A stretch of DNA of 64,000 nt from Artemisia argyi. Its lineage: Eukaryota; Streptophyta; Magnoliopsida; Asterales; Asteraceae. The notes beneath the pieces were generated by a model. The model was not told where the DNA came from. It was given only the letters and a program-made list of their open reading frames with translations, and made no database searches. Position numbers and translations under genes: made by a program. This document shows positions 23,740 to 36,061 of the stretch, piece after piece. Position 1 is the stretch's first letter. Each line of letters starts with the position of its first letter. The stretch covers positions 92,223,844 to 92,287,843 of the forward strand of contig CM060694.1 in the NCBI GenBank assembly GCA_030686995.1, written 5' to 3'.

Positions 23740-24374
23740 TGATGAGTGCTCAAACACTCATCATTTTTGGTCAAATCTGAGCTGCAAAATATTTAAAAAA
23801 AAACTCGAAAACGCATCAAAATACTGAAAATATCCCAGGGATTGTGTTTTATATGTTTTAGATGCAAAATGAGTAAAAACAGATGAAAAACGATCAAAGT
23901 TTGAAAAATTGGGAGTTTCAGTCCCTCTAGTTTCAAAACTTGTCAAAATTAGTCCCTATGCATTTATTTTGAAAGATAAGTCAACCCAAGTCTTTTGAAA
24001 GTCAAATATTATTAAATATGATCTTTGGGTATAAAGTTTCAAAAGTTTACATATTTGGTCCTTCAAGTTTCAAAGATTGGCAAAATTGGTCCCAGAGAAT
24101 TTTAAGATGGAAAATTGCAAATTTTGGTCCTTGGAATAATAAGCTTTTCATAATTGGTCCTTTGAAATACTTTGGGAAGATTACATTTTCAGTCCCTCAT
24201 TTTGGCGAAATTACAAAATGGTCCTTGTGAAATTAAAACCCAAACCGAACCCCTTTTTATTAATTTCCCAATCTAAACCAAACACAATCCAATCCAATCC
24301 CCTAAGCCCAAACTACCCAAGCCCATTCCCTTTTTACAAATAAAACGCACTAGGGTCAAACGGTCAACTATGGT
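23740..24374 (+). repeat. Athila G 3' LTR, first part
   Basis: It begins TGATGAGTGCTC and opens with a perfect short palindrome (arms TGATGAGTG and CACTCATCA). The body has several spaced AATTGGTCC-type phrases (about 23940-24220), a style common in Athila LTRs. It is cut at 24374 by element D; the duplication ATGGT (24370-24374) is repeated at 43872-43876, where the LTR resumes. Confidence 0.75.
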
Positions 24375-25807
24375 TGATACGTGGGAATCGCACCAGGCTT
24401 TACCTCTCGAGGGATCTCGAGAAGCTTACAACCCACACCAGGCAGTGTACCTGATCGTTGTAGTATAGTATAGTGACAAGTACCAGGGGATTGATCGTTC
24501 ACCTCAGGAATAGTCTCCCTAGGATTAGAAAGCCTAAAAACTAAGTCTAGAGGTGAGAGATGATTCTTTTTGTATTTTTATATTTTTACAAAAGCAATTA
24601 AATTCTCGGTTTTGGAAGAGTGGGTGGAATTAGTTGCTAATCAACTAACCCAAATTAACTAAGATGCAATCAAAATAAAATAACAAAAATGAACTGAAAT
24701 CTAATTAAACTAGTGGTATAAACAATGATGGGGAAAGTTGTGTTTACTTAGGTTTCATTAGTCCCTAGATATCTTTTACAGGTTGATAATTTGTTACAAT
24801 TGCATGGATGACGGGTCACATTCCTTAATACTAGTTGTAGGGTCGTGTACAATATTCCCTAACTCTATAGGATCCTACTTCACTCCTATGTCGAGCCGTT
24901 AGAAGCTCCTAACATGGGATCATTAGAATTCTGCTACGCATTAAATACAACCAAAAATCATAGTACACCTCTGATCATGTTTCTTAAGACGTTCAAGCAT
25001 GTTACCAATAGAAGTCTGCCAGTTTTCTTAAGCCTAACATCGAATACAATCATCCGTAACAACTATAAACAAACAATCAACCCATAATTAACATCTAGGT
25101 TTCACTACATCTAAGCAAACACAAAAGAGATCTAGCCGAGCATGTTAAATTGAAGACAAGTGTAAGATATATTCAAGCAACACATAGACATATTGATTGA
25201 ATTGAAAGAATACTTATCTCAAATTGACATGAAAAGTTGAAAGGGTTGAAACCCTTGAAAAAGCTGGAAAAATTCGACCTAGGGTTTCTCCCTCAAAGTT
25301 GCATACCCTAATGAATGAAATTTAGAAAACTATATGTAGATTTTACAGGGTGACGGCATCGAGAAGGAAATTCTGACGCCGTCAACTCGCCGCCTATAAT
25401 GAAATCGGATTTCCTAGATCCACTTTTGACGCCGTCATGTGTAATTTTGTTCTTGGCCGTCACTAACATTTGGACCATGACGGCCTATGGTGACGCCGTC
25501 ATGTCCCTAGTACAAAACTCTTTGGATCGTCACGGACTTTATCCACTTCCACCTCTTGTATTACTCTTGACTCCATCATTAAGAAACTTGTGATGCCGTC
25601 AGGTACTGTTCCCAGCAACGAAAATTAAGACTTTTCTATTTTCTTCACTTTTATGCTCCAAAAACGTCCAAAAAGCTTCTTTTTCCAGAATTCACTCCAA
25701 AAGTACCTAAAATGACAAAAGGAGCGAGTTAGGGAAATATTTGATCAAATAAATTCGAATCCAGGCTAAAATGACCCCTTAAAAACGGTTCATTTTTCGC
25801 CTCATCA
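24375..25807 (-). repeat. 3' LTR of element D (left end)
   Basis: On the plus strand it starts TGATACGTGG and ends CGCCTCATCA; the element reads on the minus strand. It carries the palindrome array at about 25350-25600, in part mutated, and a TATA-like stretch near 25327. It is closely similar to the C LTRs in reverse. Confidence 0.92.
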
Positions 25808-28259
25808 AATACCCTTACACTTGAGATTTGCTTGTCCTCAAGCAAATGCGCTTTTATTCTAATCAAAATACAATTTAGGGGTCATTTAACACTAATATAA
25901 AAGTAATTACAAAAAATAAACGTTCGACTAAAGACCAGAGACAAGCACAGAGGTCATATACTAGCACCTCACAAATAGTGTTTAGGTACTCACATCTCTC
26001 GGGTGTAATAAAGTATATATCACAATATGGAAATGGAAAACATCTCTCACTACCTGTCATAGCAAAATAGATTACCATAGGCTTGGGAAAGGATCAAACC
26101 TCCACCACTTGGCGTAAGCAACTAGGATAAACTATCAAAGAGGTCTTTTAAAGGGTTATAATGTTAGGTGTAGGGATATGGAATACATGGTTTTATTGGA
26201 AATAGGCAATATTTACTGGTGGCGAGTTAATCATCTTGGTTAATTACATGTACAATATGGCGTTGCTAAGCCAAGACTAGACTCGACTTAAGCTAATAAA
26301 TGAAAAATAACAAAAACATAAACATACAATGAAATGGGATGGTAGTCCGTATGTTTTTACTCTTTTCTTTTTCTATTTTATTTTCCTTTTCTTAATTTTT
26401 TCGATTTTTTTTTTTATTCATAGACTTACCCTACCATCCAAAATATTACATCATATGGAATGTACATTCCCCTTACACTTAAATTTTTACATACTTTACA
26501 ATAAACTAATCTAATGACTTCGAATCAAGATAATCAAAACACTTGGAGTACTTTTAAGATTAACACACATATGGGGGTAATATAAGATGTTCTTCCCCAT
26601 TACTCCATAACACAAGTACTTTACCCATGAGTCCCAATCGTCCCAAAACAATATGTACAAGATATGACTCGACTTAGCAACCATGTAATCAATTAGATAA
26701 TTAACTAAGGGTTTAAACATGTACAATAATGCACTAAAGATGAGTGCATACACGGAAGGCTAAGGCGATTTGGTTGCACATTTGGGTGGGTTGTAACAAA
26801 TTCTTTCTTTAAGTAAGATGCTCAAAGGTAGAAACGAAAAGATAGGCTCGTAGGGGTGTACTAGGGGTTTCGTGTACTAAAAATGAGTACAACGCTAAGG
26901 TGTGGAAAAATTAATTGACTTTACTAGCCAAGTAATATGACTTAAATGGTCAAGTAATTATGATGCGGGTTTAACACAAGGGTGATCCTAATGCCTCTTA
27001 TCATGTAGTAAATCCTACTACACGAATTTAGTCTCACTAGCGGTCTCGAGATGCATCACTAACGCAAGTTTTAGAATATAATGCTACCGGTACACTCATA
27101 AGCACTAATAGTGAATGCTTTTCCTATCAAATCTAAAGGCGAACCTCACATATTTGGGTGGAAAATTTTTATGAATGGTACGGTTTTGTGCTAGTCATAC
27201 GACTCCTATCCATGAGACGCTTGCTAAGGCTAAAGTTTCACTCCTAAATGTTGTAAAAAAAATTAAATTTGGCGCTAAAATTACATTAACAAGTATTTCT
27301 CTTAGTTTTATTACACACCTACCATCAAACAAACAAACTCAAGTGCAATTGTATCCTATAAGGTATCATCATTTACCCTCCCCTTACACTTAGGATGAAC
27401 ATTGTCCCCAATGTTCAATTAAAGAATGTAAAAGTAAAACAAGTAAAAGAATGAAAGCAAATACTCCCCTGATTCGTTCGGTGTGGATAGTGTGGTAACA
27501 AGGTTAGATCTTCCTCCAAGAAAATGAACATTCAAAGCTTCTCTTCCAGAAAAATAAATCATCTTCTTGTCATACATAACCTGTTAAACCTTAGAAAACA
27601 ACCAAGGCAACTTCGCATAAAATCGGCGGCAATCTATATATACTAACAAGTCCTAGAAAGAAAATTAGGATATGATGCTTGTGGAATGAATGTTTGCAGA
27701 TTTCATGGAGTTTATAAAACTAAAGAATTAACAAAAACTTTAAGACTTCGTTAGAAAAAGAAAATTATCAAAATTTCCAGAATTTTACACATGACGCCGT
27801 CAGAAATTAATTCCTGACGCCGTCAGAAGTGACCTGCAGAAATCTTTACGTTAAGTTTCCGGAAAATTTCTGGAAAAACTTATACTTCCTGGAAAATCCT
27901 GCAAAACATCATTATGACTCGATACAAGCATTTGACTCTAACAAATACTAATACACATGTCCATTTATTATTGTGGAGAATCATGATCAATTTTGTTCTT
28001 AAAAACAAATTTGGGGTTTCCTTACACTTATCTTTTTGCAAAATACCTTTATATGAAGTTAAGACGAAGTTAAAAGACAAAATAAAGCATTTTCACATTT
28101 TTAGTTTTGAAACATGATCTACCAACAATAAAAACAAAGCATGCATACGGAAGCAAATAACAATCAAACAAATAAAATCACACAAAACATGGGTTGCCTC
28201 CCAAGAAGCGCTTTTCTTTATTTTACGAGTCTTGTAGCTAGACTCAAGGTCATGGGCAA
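25808..28259 (-). other. Element D 3' noncoding region
   Basis: The reverse counterpart of 19492-21959. It keeps four polypurine-like motifs, seen on the plus strand as CCCTTACACTT (25812-25822), TTCCCCTTACACTT (26467-26480), CCCTCCCCTTACACTT (27376-27391) and TTTCCTTACACTT (28017-28029). It also keeps the T-rich tract (about 26355-26420) and the palindrome pair at 27792-27825. No gene is supported; short frames here are unconvincing. Confidence 0.7.
27792..27825 (-). promoter_or_regulatory. Pair of TGACGCCGTCA palindromes in the D internal region
   Basis: Perfect 11-mers at 27792-27802 and 27815-27825, spaced 23 bp start to start, exactly as in element C. Conservation in two diverged copies suggests a function for the family rather than chance. 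Confidence 0.5.
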
Positions 28260-29387
28260 TTACGTAACCTCATCGTTGGTCTCATTCTCTAGGTCATCTC
28301 CAATCTCGGGATTGCTTTCATAGTGCAAGTATTTTGGGTCTTCAAATTCAAAGACATCTTCCCGATACTTGGATCCAAGTTTACTAACATCCTTAAAGAA
28401 TCCACATGATAAATCCGAAGTGTTTTTACACCCTCTCCTAACATCTTCATCACATAAGACAACTTGAGAACCTAGCTTATCAAGCCCGTCACAATCAATT
28501 CCTTTGAGGTCTTCCTTCTTGTATGGCGTTTGGTATGACTCCCTCTTAATTCCATCAGTGAAGGTCATGATTCCGTTCCGGTCGTCAACCATTAAGTTAG
28601 TGATTTCACAAAAGGGCGCTCCGAAAACAACTTGTGACAACCTTGGGTCTACATAGTGCTCAATGTTGTCCACGATCTTAAATTCCATTGTGAATGCCAT
28701 ATTTCCTATGAATACCTGGATTTCATGATCTCTACCAACAACATTCTCTCCCTTATAAATCATTCCCCATCTGCAAATATTGTTATAATGGAACAGGGAC
28801 ATAAAATTCTTAGGTAGGAACATGTTAATGTAGACATTATCAAAATACTTGTGACCGATCATACAAGGGATTTTGAGATTATTCGGATCACGCCGCTTTA
28901 TCGTCTTCGATCTCCCATCCTGTGATCCATATATATTCCCATCTAGTGACGGACGGTACTCATACACCTCCTCATTACCCTTCCGAAAAATCACCTTCCT
29001 GACGCCATTGGTGAATAATGCACTACCATCCTTCTCATCAAGGATCACTCCCGATTCATTGACAAATGGTTTCCCGAGGACGAGGTTGGTTAATGTTAGA
29101 TTAGTAACAGAGTCTATGTCATCGACCATGGTGAGGTCAACATTATAGACGAATCCTCCAATCATAACTGATAAATTTTTTATTATACCGGCGTTATCGA
29201 TTCTTTCATGCAAGATACGTTCAGGGAAGGCTTCGTTGTACAGGGATAGGGGGATTATGTTGATAGGGAGGTTAGGATCTATGTGAGTGTCGGTTATGAG
29301 CTTCTTCCTAGTAGTGCAGGAGATCTTAAAAACTTCAGATTCGGTTCCCTTAATCCTATCACTACTCCCTATAGTAATATCCACCAA
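28260..29387 (-). CDS. Tandem retropepsin-fold-like ORF of element D (375 aa)
   Basis: The intact frame probably continues upstream past the listed start (a GTG codon) to about 29430, overlapping the end of gag in another frame. It contains two related domains. Domain 1 (about residues 20-145) has Leu-Pro-Ile-Asn-Ile-Ile-Pro-Leu-Ser, an Ile-Gly-Gly-Phe-Val-Tyr strand, Val-Leu-Gly-Lys-Pro-Phe and an Asp-Glu-Lys-Asp-Gly stretch. Domain 2 (about 165-290) repeats that order with Ile-Pro-Cys-Met-Ile-Gly, Val-Phe-Ile-Gly and Val-Phe-Gly-Ala-Pro-Phe. The order follows the Athila aspartic protease, but neither domain keeps a clear Asp-Thr/Ser-Gly. The acidic tail (about 300-375) has no motif I recognise. 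Proteins of this kind are common in Asteraceae repeats. Proteolysis is doubtful. Confidence 0.65.
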   Translation of the reverse strand: MVDITIGSSDRIKGTESEVFKISCTTRKKLITDTHIDPNLPINIIPLSLYNEAFPERILHERIDNAGIIKNLSVMIGGFVYNVDLTMVDDIDSVTNLTLTNLVLGKPFVNESGVILDEKDGSALFTNGVRKVIFRKGNEEVYEYRPSLDGNIYGSQDGRSKTIKRRDPNNLKIPCMIGHKYFDNVYINMFLPKNFMSLFHYNNICRWGMIYKGENVVGRDHEIQVFIGNMAFTMEFKIVDNIEHYVDPRLSQVVFGAPFCEITNLMVDDRNGIMTFTDGIKRESYQTPYKKEDLKGIDCDGLDKLGSQVVLCDEDVRRGCKNTSDLSCGFFKDVSKLGSKYREDVFEFEDPKYLHYESNPEIGDDLENETNDEVT

Positions 29388-29404
29388 ATTTTCCTCGAGT
29401 TCCT

Positions 29405-31057
29405 CTATAATAGATTCACTAAAAATTGTTGGATTCTTCGTGTGCTGTTTTGAGATCTCTTCGCTTCATCCAATTCGCCTGACTCTTGTGTGATAGAGTC
29501 TTGGTCTAACTCTGAGGATTCATCCTTAACTTCATGACCCTTATTTCCGGTAGGTTGGTGGCTCTGGTCAGGTGTAGGAGTAGATATTGTGGTGATAGTA
29601 TTCACAAAATGGATTGGTCCTAGGGGGTTAACATGGTCCCTAACGTCCTTTACCTTTGGAGAAAGATGTTTAAAGAGTTTACTAGGACTTTTTATTTTCA
29701 CAGGAGAGGTTGGTTGATTCATGATGGTGACAAATATGACCTCTTCAGCCTGAATCGGTTTACTAACAGCATGCTCTTTAATAGCGGTTAACAGATTACA
29801 AATATTGTCATTCATATCGGCTTGCTGTTGTCTAAATCGGTTCTCGAGCGTGGAAAGCTGTAATACTTGATAGAGAATGAACTTTCGCAAGGAATCTTCA
29901 TAGCTTTGCCTAGGAGTGCTCTGTGATGGAAAATGCTCGGACCATTCGAGTGGAGGAGAATCATTGAAGGATACGCTCCGAGTTTGGTATCCTTTGAAAT
30001 TTGGTTTATCCTTCCACGCCTCATAGGCCTCGTCAAAGTTTCGAGGACCTCGATTCATGGCAAACTCTCTATCCTTTGTTTTATCAACGCGTGACGATGT
30101 GAATTCCTTAAAAGCATGTTTTGGAAGCTCCATGCAATTATGAGTTTCATGAGGGCCATTACACAATTTACATGAAGAAGTGCTTTTGTTCACTTGGATT
30201 GAAGGCTTAGGAGCTTCGTAGGATTTAATGAGAAACTTGACTTGGTCCTCAAGTTCCATGATCCTACGGTCGGGAGTGCTAGAATTATTCAAAGGCAAAG
30301 ATATTGCCTTGACCGTTTTGTTCAAATCACAGGGATCATTCCAACTTTCGTTTTCATAGAGAGCAAGATCTTCTATGAGTTCCCATGATTCTTCCGCACT
30401 AAGATCACGTAGCTTGTCACCGGCCGATTGGTCAATGGTTCACCTTGTGGAGAGATCAATATGGTCATAGAAGATTTGGATTTGGAGCCAAATATCTATG
30501 CCATAATGAGGGACTTTTTGGAGTAAGTCCTTGAAACGAGTCCATGCTTCATATAGAGTTTCACCTTGACGTTGTTGGAACATCAAGATATCATTTCTAA
30601 GCTTGGTAGTTCTCCCCGGTGGGAAAAATTGAGCACGGAAACGAGTGGTGAGATCATCCCATGAGGTGATGGATCCCGCGGGTAGACGTTCAAGCCATTG
30701 ACTAGCTTGATCACGTAGAGAGAATTGGAATAGGCGTAATCGGGTCGACTCTCTAGTTGTAACATCAAGGTCTATAGAATCTACGATTTTAAGGAAATCC
30801 TTGAGATGTTGATTAGGATCTTCGGAATGAAGTCCATGGAATGCACATCCGCTTTGCACCAACCGGATGGTGTCAGATCGCAAGGGGGCACATTGGCTCC
30901 TTGAATGAGCTCAATAGTGTTTCGATAGCCTTGGTGGCTAGGACGGGAATACTCTCCTAGGGTTCGGGGGCTTAAGAGGTTGGTTTGCTAGTGGTGGGTT
31001 TTGTGGGTGGTTTTCTTGTGGTGGGATGATGGGTTCAAAGATGTTACCACCTTCCAT
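29405..31057 (-). pseudogene. gag: Athila-type gag of element D (broken)
   Basis: The minus-strand ATG at 31057-31055 opens a Pro-rich N-terminus. One or more frameshifts follow, one of them near 30890, before the capsid-like core (30883-30440: a Phe-His-Gly-Leu-x-Ser-Glu-Asp-Pro-Asn segment, Trp-Leu-Glu-Arg-Leu-Pro-Ala-Gly, Phe-Phe-Pro-Pro-Gly-Arg and Trp-x-Arg-Phe-Lys-Asp-Leu). That core is diagnostic of Athila-type gag in Asteraceae. A TGA at 30442-30440 interrupts the frame, which then continues without shift to 29405. This C-terminal part includes a partial zinc knuckle (Cys-x2-Cys near 30165) and a Pro/Ser-rich tail. Gag packages the element RNA. This copy would need help or readthrough. 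Confidence 0.8.
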
Positions 31058-31203
31058 AATGTTGGATGGTAAAGGTTACGAACAAAGACACGAAGAAATA
31101 AGATAGACTAAAGAAAACCTAAAAAATAAAAATAAAATCTTACTAAAAAGGAATCTAGCAAGTAGACCTAATAAAAAGAAATCCTAACCTAGACAATAAC
31201 TAT

Positions 31204-31222
31204 TCCCCGGGCAGCGGCGCCA
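31204..31222 (-). other. Primer-binding site of element D (tRNA-Asp type)
   Basis: The minus strand reads TGGCGCCGCTGCCCGGGGA, six bases inside the 5' LTR end. It differs from the C site by one base. Confidence 0.8.
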
Positions 31223-31228
31223 AAAACT

Positions 31229-32142
31229 TGATACGTGGGAATCACACCAGGCTTTACCTCTCGAGGAATCTCGAGAAGCTTACAACCCCCACCAGACAGT
31301 GTACCTGATCGTTGTAGTATAGTATAGTGACAAGTACCGGGGGATTGATCGTTCAACTCAGGAATAGTGTCGCTAGGATTAGAAAGCCTAAAAACTAAGT
31401 CTAGAGGTGAGAGATGATTCTTTTTGAATTTTTATATTTTTATAAAAGCAATTAAATTCTCGGTTTTGGAAGAGTGGGCGGAATTAGTTGCTAATCAACT
31501 AACCCAAATTAACTAAGATGCAATCAAAATAAAATAACAAAAATGAAATGAAATCTAATTAAACTAGTGGTGTAAACAATGATGGGAAAAGTTGTGTTTA
31601 CTTAGGTTTCATTACTCCCTAGATATCTTTTACAGGTTGATAATTTGTTACAATTGTATGGATGACGGGTCGTATTCCTTAATACTAGTCGTAGGGCCGT
31701 GTACAATATTCCCTAACTCTATAAGATCCTACTTCACTCCTATGTCGAGCTGTTCGAAGCTCCTAACATGGGATCATTAGAATTCTCCTACGCATTAAAT
31801 ACAACCAAAAATCATAGTACCCCTCTGATTATGTTTCTTAAGACGTTCAAGCATGTTACCAATGGAAGTCTGCCAGTTTTCTTAAACCTAACATCGAATA
31901 CAATCATCCGTAACAACTATTAACAAACAATTAACCCATAATGAACATCGAGGTTTCACTACATCTAAGCAAACACAAAAGAGATCTAGCCGAGCATGTT
32001 AAATTGAAGACAAGTGTAAGATATATTCAAGCAACACATAGACATATTGATTGAATTGAAAGAGTACTTATCTCAAATTGACATGAAAAGTTTAAAGGGT
32101 TGAAACCATTGAAAAAGCTGGAAAAATTCGACCTAGGGTTTC
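31229..32142 (-). repeat. 5' LTR of element D, part 1
   Basis: The LTR starts (plus strand) TGATACGTGG and runs to the phrase CTAGGGTTTC, where E is inserted. The duplication GTTTC is at 32138-32142 and 43348-43352. The remainder resumes at 43353 with TCCCTCAAAGTTGC, as in the left LTR near 25290. Confidence 0.92.
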
Positions 32143-34884
32143 AATCACAACTCGTAATTTCAGGTCCTTGTTCAGATGTCAAAATTTCATTATTCATCTC
32201 GGAAGTTACTATTCATCAGTTACTATTCACCGATCACTATTCATCATTTACTATTCATCATTTTTTGTGTCAGTTTGAGTTTCCGAGAAGCGTTCAGAAA
32301 ATTTACTATTCACATGACACTATTCATTTCCGAAGAGAAAGCACTATTCATGTACTTTATTCATTTCATCGTAAATTTAGTTTACGGTTAATTAAATTCA
32401 CGTAACCAGTCAGGTTAAACTGCGAATTCGAGAAATCATCAGTAGGGACACTTCATACGGTCTAGAAATGGCTTACATATCATTACAATAGCATTTGCAT
32501 ACTATTCCACTTGTAGGATATTTAAATTAGTACTTTTGGTATAATTGACTTTTACGTATATTTATTTCTAAATAAACGTTAACACGCGATCAATAATGTG
32601 ACTAACACGTCCGACACTCCCGACTATGATCCCAATATATTTTTATATTCATTTTAATAATATAAAAATTATAATATTAATTTACCCGGTGTTTTGGAAA
32701 TTTATTTAATTGTTATCGTAAAACTATTAATATATACATAATACTACCTAAATTTATTTAATGTATCAATTATTTGTTTGATTTATATAATATATGTACT
32801 AAAAAGTTATCATTTTCATCTCATTTCAAGATCTAAAAAGCAAGACCACTTTTTCTTTTTCTCTCTTGGTGGTGCTCGACCTAAACAAGAAAAACAAGCA
32901 AGAACCATAATTTTTCAAGATCTAGTAGAATATATAGTGTATTTTGTACTCCTTTTAGGGTTTTGAAATACAAACTCAAGGTTTACATAGGTTTTCATCA
33001 TCAAAATCTCATTAATCTTTCAAGTAAGTGTATGAAACTCATCTTTCTAATTTTACCAAGTTTTTACAAGATTCATATGATATATATACAAGATCTACAT
33101 GCATATGTTATTTATACCACTCCATTTTATACGTATCTAACTTTTGAGCCATAGAAATAGATTACAATTAGATCCTTGTTAGATCCACTTGATTTATGAT
33201 GTTTAGGAACCCATGACACCCTAAGAAGGTGTATGGTAGGATTAGACTAGTTTTGTGGTGATTGGAAGTGATTTGGTTGAAGTTGGAACTAGATTGGAAC
33301 CCTAGAAATGGTTTTTGAAACAATACATATACCCACTGTCCATATTTTTAAAACGTGGGAAACTCAGTAGGTGATGGGAAATTTTTGACCAAAGATTTAG
33401 AAAATACTTTCAAAAACGAAGCCGTGGGCGAAAGAACGGATTAAAAACAGCTATAACGAAGGAGTTATGATTTTTGCAAGTTTATTGACGAAAACTATTT
33501 TTCTGAAAATTACATGCTGTTGGACGATTTTCAACGGACAAATAGAGGCGTTAGACGTAACCTAGAGGAGCCGAGCTATCGAAAATATATTAATACATAC
33601 TAAGACGAATCCGTGGATATAAAGAACGAGGAAAATGAACTTAAAACGACCAAGTTATACACGTTTTAAAATCGTCAAAACTATATATATAATTAGTCAC
33701 TACTAGAAATAATATAACTACGTACTAAATGCTATATTTTCTAGATTTCTTATTCAAGAATTTTATTCTTAACTAACGAAGTACGTACGACCCGAGGTGT
33801 ATTTATGCGACTACTAGACGTTATTTTAAGGTTTTCAAAACGAGGAATATAACACTAACATTTTATATACGATATATTACGACAAGTTTCTATAAGTCTA
33901 GTTGGACTTATTTTTCCTAAGTATGGAAAATACTTTACTTTGACAATAACTAGTATTTTCAAGTTACGAGTGGTATAGGTATCATGTGCATGTGCATTCA
34001 TTTCATCACGGCATGATCTAAAGTAGATCGTTATTACTCATATTAGGTTGCGGCTAGTGTTCGCGCCTTGTTGTCTCGATTATTTCATCACATTGTACTA
34101 TCACTTCAGGTGAGTTTTCATAGCCCCGTTTTCAATTACATATTTGATTTCAAATCCCACGGGGGAGAATACATTGCATTACTTATTTTTCTGTACATGC
34201 CAAAGTATTGAATTCCTTACATTGCTTAAGTTGCCTTATTTCCACGTCATGACAAGTCCCCTTTATTATCATGGACTGTTAATTAATCTACAAGCGAGAG
34301 TGAGTGAATAGATCTATTGAGGGTGACTCCTCCATTCATGTTTGGGTTGCTCCAACGGGTACGAATGCATTTCATGTCTAATATATTTAGAGTGTCTGGT
34401 AAATACTCATTTGGGGCCAAGTAACGTCTAGCTTCGGGGTCATGAGCTTAAGAGCCAATGTATTACTTTTGACATTTTGTCGGTTTACTTTATACTTGTG
34501 GCCAATGTACATACGATTTAACTTACAAACCTATGGAATTCACCAACATTCGTGTTGACGTTTTAGCAATGTATTTTCAGGTTATTAAGGTAGCTCCTGC
34601 TTGCATGCATTTGGACCTTCATGGAGTCGCGGAGTCAACGCGTCTCACATATATATATTTCCTGCACTTATGAAACGTTTGATCTGGATTGAACTTGTTT
34701 TTCTTAAACTTGCAACACCTTTTTGGGACCTATGTTTTGTAAACTCTGAATGTTTTAATGATCAAACGATATATTTTCCCAAACGACACTTTAGGTCGTT
34801 CAATGTAACTGTAACTGTGGTGCTATGACAGTCACCCCTAGGTATTCAATTCCGCTGCCATTCAGGTATTTTGGGGGTGTGACA
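32143..34884 (+). repeat. 5' LTR of element E (2742 bp)
   Basis: It starts AATCACAACTCG where the family has TGTCACAAC or TGTCATAAC, so the first two bases are mutated. It ends GGGGGTGTGACA. Relative to the 3' LTR it lacks about 210 bp in two deletions around 32725-32765. The ACTATTCA repeat block is at about 32207-32350. No gene is present. Confidence 0.9.
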
Positions 34885-34887
34885 GAT

Positions 34888-34899
34888 TGGCATCAGAGC
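34888..34899 (+). other. Primer-binding site of element E (tRNA-Met type)
   Basis: TGGCATCAGAGC starts three bases after the LTR. It differs by one base from TGGTATCAGAGC, the complement of the initiator tRNA-Met 3' end. Confidence 0.75.
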
Positions 34900-35080
34900 T
34901 AAGGTTATAGCGAACTAGGATGTATCATGGACCCTAGACTATAACCACATCATCATAGCATCTCATCATTTCATCATAGGTGCATATCCATTATACATGT
35001 TGTTTCATGCACACATTGTGCGAGTTATTTATACTCATACTCATATATATATGATTATGTTGACCTGATTCACAAGTGAC

Positions 35081-35589
35081 ATGTCTTCAGATACCCACCC
35101 TGTTATCCTTTCGTCGGATTCCGACATTGAAGATGCCTTGTCATCTTCCACTACCACTGTACTACCAGTTACACTTACGCCGCCATTAGCACCATTGAAT
35201 TGTTATAGAAACAAGGTTTTCCTAACATCCAGCCCATACATAAAATGCTGTTTGGTAGAGTATTCAGACTTAATTTTAATGGACCTATTAGGATGCTTAT
35301 CGCAAGGAAGATAGTATGTTTTCTTTCTTTCACTAGTAGGGCGCTTACTACTCAGGTACTACCACCACCATCAGCTACTTATTACACTATTGGTCGTCCC
35401 ATAGTGCGTACTTCAGTTTTACCTCGTAGATGTCGCGGGATAGCGCGAAAGAGGGTAGTATTTCATTCACTATTATCACCATCGTCTCCTAACTCATCAC
35501 TAGAATCTCATCGTCATCAATGTTGTCCTCGTCCTTTTGAATACCACCATTGTCATTTCCCTTTTACATTTCCACTTGCTATGAGTTAG
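35081..35589 (+). pseudogene. Leader ORF of element E (frameshifted)
   Basis: The ATG at 35081 opens an acidic Ser/Asp-rich start like that of the A leader, and the Ser-Asp-Ser-Asp stretch matches in style. The frame is lost by about 35200. A second frame (to 35589) carries a basic Arg-Lys-Arg patch like the one in A and B, then stops early. The coiled-coil half is absent. Confidence 0.55.
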
Positions 35590-36061
35590 ATAACACCGTG
35601 TGGATAATACCAAGACCACGAACTCAACAGGAACATTCGCAGATTCCTCAGGAATGACGTAGAATCTACACTAACTAGGACTTGATTGATGCACAACTCC
35701 AGACCCCACTTCAGGACTATCTCGACCTTATAATGCCACAAACCTGGTTTCACTCAGAGGGTCACCAGGAAGTATCGAGACTAGACTTATATCTTTATTA
35801 GCTTTTACTATTATCCTAGCCATGGGAGGTGTGGCATAGTTCAAAGAAACATGTGGTATTTGGATTGTTGTACAAACGGAATCACCAAGTATTGACACTA
35901 CTATATGGGGATAGTTGTGCTATCTATGATATCGGTCCATATAGACCAAAAATTTCATGTCTTATATTCATGAGTTGTGAATATGATGGTTTTTATTACT
36001 TATAGATCCTCATGGTCTCTTATAATTTGATGAAAATAGATTTCAGCAAACCACTTCAAGC

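Noticed and set aside
29405..30325. Envelope-like ORF of Athila elements
   Set aside because: It carries an Athila gag knuckle and continues the capsid frame; no signal peptide or membrane segment is seen.
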